Positions 6,067-8,367 of a stretch of DNA of 8,367 bases are shown here, piece after piece. The first letter of the stretch is position 1. Every line of letters begins with the position of its first letter. Under the pieces are notes generated by a model that was given only the letters and a program-made list of their open reading frames with translations, was not told the origin of the DNA and ran no database searches. Position numbers and translations under genes: made by a program. Source of the stretch: Chloroflexota bacterium (GTDB taxonomy: Bacteria; Chloroflexota; Dehalococcoidia; SAR202; UBA11138); NCBI GenBank assembly GCA_022561955.1, contig JADFQF010000045.1, positions 1 to 8,367 of the forward strand. The letters run 5' to 3'.

Positions 6067-7854
6067 ATGGTTCGTACTGAAATCCATGAGGTCTCGATAG
6101 ATGCCGAGAATCTCAACGAAGTAGCCGCCGCCGAACCACCTGAGAGCAATGGCTCCCAGCCGGCCCGGGCGAGGCCATCAGTAGGCAGCTCGTCCACATT
6201 TGGCGACATGCTCGTGGACGCGAGCATGATCACGCTCGACCAGCTTGTCCGTGCGAAAGAGGTCGCGAAACGCGATAACGTGACTCTGAGCCGCGTTCTC
6301 GACCGCGAGGGGCTGATACTTCCCGGAGATCTCGCTTCGCTCTTTGCCATTCATACCGGGTTCCCCATGGCGGAGCTTCGCAGCGAGACCATCGACCCAT
6401 CAGCCATCGTCATACTCCCCGAAGAGATAGCCCGCAAGTACACGGCGCTCCCAATCAGCAAGACCGCGACCAGGCTGACCATAGCCCTCGCGGACCCGAC
6501 CGACCTCCAGACCATACAGGACCTGGCGGTCAGGACCGGGCATGCGATAGATCCCGTGATCTCGACGCCGAAGGACATCGTCGAGCAGATCGATCTCTCA
6601 TACAGGCTTACGGAGCTTTCAGAAGCGACTACCGAATCCGACGAGGAAGGCGGCCCAACGGCAGGCAGGCTTACGGCGAGCAGTATCCGTGAGGCTCAAC
6701 CCGCCGAGGTGATAGACCTGCTTCTCAAACAGGCGCTGCAGGACAGGGCCTCTGACATCCACCTACAGCCGACCGAGAGCAGGCTGAGGATCCGCTTCCG
6801 AATCGACGGAATTCTGCACGACGTGATGAACCTTCCTCTGGAGCTGCATCCTACCTTCATTTCGCGTCTGAAGATCATGTCGGGCATGAACATCGCGGAG
6901 CGGCGTCGACCGCAGGACGGCCAATTTTCCATCGAGGTCCAGAACCGGAAAGTCGACATTCGTGTGGCCGTCAGCAGCACGGTAACCGGGGAACTGGCCG
7001 TGCTGAGGCTTTTGGACAAAGAGTTCACGGTAATGGGGCTCGATCAGCTCGGCATGGATGCCGACATAATGGAACGCTACAGGGACCTCCTCAAGCTGCC
7101 TTACGGCGTAATCATCGTTTGTGGGCCCACCGGCGCGGGCAAGAGCTCGACTCTCTACGCGTCCATCCTGCAGATGAACCGCGACGAGAAGAATGTGATG
7201 TCCCTGGAAGACCCCGTTGAGTACCGCATAACCGATACGAACCAGATGCAGGTGCACCCCGAGGCGGGAATAACGTTCGCGGGCCAGCTTCGAAGCATCC
7301 TGAGACTAGACCCGGACGTTATCCTGGTCGGTGAGATTCGCGACCAGGAGACGGCAATAATCGCCATCCAGGCCGCCTTGACGGGCCACCTCGTCCTGAC
7401 GACCCTGCACGCGAACGACTCCGTCTCGGCCCTCATAAGGCTGAAGGACCTGGGCGTACCGGCATATCTCGTTACGACGTCCGTCGCCGGCATAGTCGCT
7501 CAGAGGATGGTGCGACGAGTCTGCACAGTCTGTCAGACGATGACTACTCGTCCCATCGAGGAGCATCAAGCATACGAGGCAGAGACCGGTGAGACTATGG
7601 ACCGGTTCGTGTACGGAGCGGGTTGCAACATCTGCGCCCAGACGGGCTATCGGGGCAGGACCGGCGTGTTCGAGCTGCTCACCATGTCCGACGATTTGAG
7701 GCAGATGTTCCTTTCAGATGCCGCCAGACATGAGATGACGGCCCAGACTCTTAAAGACGGGATGATTCCATTGCGGATGGACGCGATGCGAAAGGTCAAA
7801 CAAGGCGTAACCACTCAGTACGAGGTCACGCGCGTCCTGTTTACTCTGGAGTAA
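6067..7854 (+). CDS. pilB: Type IV pilus assembly / type II secretion ATPase (PilB/GspE family)
   Basis: This 595-residue cytoplasmic hexameric ATPase powers pilin polymerisation at the inner membrane. A disordered start of about 44 residues is followed by an MshEN/GspE N-terminal domain (45-180), then the ATPase core. The core has DIHLQP and RIRFRIDG in its N-terminal half; Walker A GPTGAGKSS (353-361, Lys359); Asp box EDPVEY (381-386); Walker B LDPDVILVGEIRD (414-426, Glu423); His box TGHLVLTTLHAND (439-451). Two CxxC pairs (Cys486/489 and Cys520/523) form the zinc site typical of assembly ATPases rather than PilT retraction motors. The MshEN motifs lack several c-di-GMP-contacting residues. 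Length is normal. The ATG lies 7 bp after the upstream stop with AGGGG close to it, and pilC follows after 11 bp. PilB and GspE cannot be told apart from sequence alone; PilB fits the neighbours better. Confidence 0.95.
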   Translation: MVRTEIHEVSIDAENLNEVAAAEPPESNGSQPARARPSVGSSSTFGDMLVDASMITLDQLVRAKEVAKRDNVTLSRVLDREGLILPGDLASLFAIHTGFPMAELRSETIDPSAIVILPEEIARKYTALPISKTATRLTIALADPTDLQTIQDLAVRTGHAIDPVISTPKDIVEQIDLSYRLTELSEATTESDEEGGPTAGRLTASSIREAQPAEVIDLLLKQALQDRASDIHLQPTESRLRIRFRIDGILHDVMNLPLELHPTFISRLKIMSGMNIAERRRPQDGQFSIEVQNRKVDIRVAVSSTVTGELAVLRLLDKEFTVMGLDQLGMDADIMERYRDLLKLPYGVIIVCGPTGAGKSSTLYASILQMNRDEKNVMSLEDPVEYRITDTNQMQVHPEAGITFAGQLRSILRLDPDVILVGEIRDQETAIIAIQAALTGHLVLTTLHANDSVSALIRLKDLGVPAYLVTTSVAGIVAQRMVRRVCTVCQTMTTRPIEEHQAYEAETGETMDRFVYGAGCNICAQTGYRGRTGVFELLTMSDDLRQMFLSDAARHEMTAQTLKDGMIPLRMDAMRKVKQGVTTQYEVTRVLFTLE

Positions 7855-7865
7855 GGGTTACGACG

Positions 7866-8367
7866 ATGCAGTACAAATATGTCGCATACACGCTGAAAGA
7901 GGGCATCGTCAAGGGATGGATGGAAGGCCGCTCGGAATCGGACGTTCAAGAGCAGCTTTCCCAGGACGGCTTCAAGACCCTTCAGGTAAAGACCGGATGG
8001 CATCCCCCTTCGTTGGAGGACCTCATTCCATCGCTCGTCAAGGTAAGCACCGGCGAGCTGGTCAGGTTTTCGAGGCAGCTCGCGACGATGGTGTTGAGCG
8101 GCGCAAGCCTGGTGACGACCTTAGAGATGCTTTCTTCAGACAGCAACAGCCGCGGCATGAAACGGGTTGTGATGTCTATCAGGACAACCCTGGATGAGGG
8201 GGGAAGCCTCTCCGAAGCTCTCGCCAAACATCCAAAGGTGTTCAGCAGGCTATATGTAACGGTCGTCGAGGTCGGTGAAATGACGGGCGGCCTGGGCACC
8301 GCGCTGGAGCAGCTAGCGGAAATTCTCGAGGCCGAGCAGGAGGCGAAGGCAAAAGCGATTCGGACCC
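7866..8367 (+). CDS. pilC: Type IV pilus inner-membrane platform protein PilC/GspF (partial, 3' end outside window)
   Basis: The reading frame is open from the ATG at 7866 to the window edge, giving 167 residues of a protein usually about 400 long. The start MQYKYVAYTLKEGIVKGWMEG matches the usual N-terminus of PilC/GspF. From about residue 66 the first GspF domain is clear: ELVRFSRQLATMVLSGASLVTTLEML, DEGGSLSEALAKHPKVFSRLYVTVVEVGEMTGGLGTALEQLA, with the conserved GE.(T/S)G.L signature. The membrane segments and the second GspF repeat would lie beyond the window. The protein forms the platform that couples PilB to the growing pilus. AAGGG at 7853-7857 overlaps the pilB stop and serves as ribosome-binding site, so the two are tightly linked in one operon. 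Confidence 0.95.
   Translation, partial: MQYKYVAYTLKEGIVKGWMEGRSESDVQEQLSQDGFKTLQVKTGWHPPSLEDLIPSLVKVSTGELVRFSRQLATMVLSGASLVTTLEMLSSDSNSRGMKRVVMSIRTTLDEGGSLSEALAKHPKVFSRLYVTVVEVGEMTGGLGTALEQLAEILEAEQEAKAKAIRT

Overview
The window looks like a bacterial chromosomal segment of moderately high GC. It carries part of a type IV pilus (or type II secretion-like) assembly locus. The gene set and protein style fit an uncultured Chloroflexota lineage (Dehalococcoidia/SAR202-like), but that placement is an impression with no marker gene behind it.

Layout. Positions 1-646 hold no convincing gene. They contain two 80-bp direct repeats on a 100-bp period, each with a central hairpin, then a stretch with further small hairpins, then a strong intrinsic terminator (510-548, minus strand). 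The terminator ends a leftward three-gene operon of prepilin-like proteins. In transcription order these are a PilV/GspI-like minor pilin (3074-2628), a PilW/GspJ-like minor pilin (2590-2003) and a 450-residue PilX/GspK-like protein (1999-647) with two tandem DUF11-like beta domains. Positions 3075-3321 form a divergent regulatory region with an imperfect 20-bp dyad.

The rightward operon starts with a small stand-alone LuxR-type DNA-binding protein (3322-3645). Two tandem paralogues of an unrecognised family follow. The first is 129 residues; the second is 600 residues and carries the same N-terminal helical domain, a very acidic linker of about 350 residues and a separate C-terminal domain. 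The operon then encodes a complete PilB/GspE assembly ATPase (6067-7854) and the start of a PilC/GspF platform protein (7866 to the window edge).

Working model: the LuxR-type protein may control one or both divergent operons. PilB and PilC would drive fibre assembly, the three minor pilins would form a priming or tip complex with the DUF11-like protein exposed, and the two paralogues would be cytoplasmic partners or regulators of the assembly machine. The paralogue pair is the least explained and most interesting part of the window.
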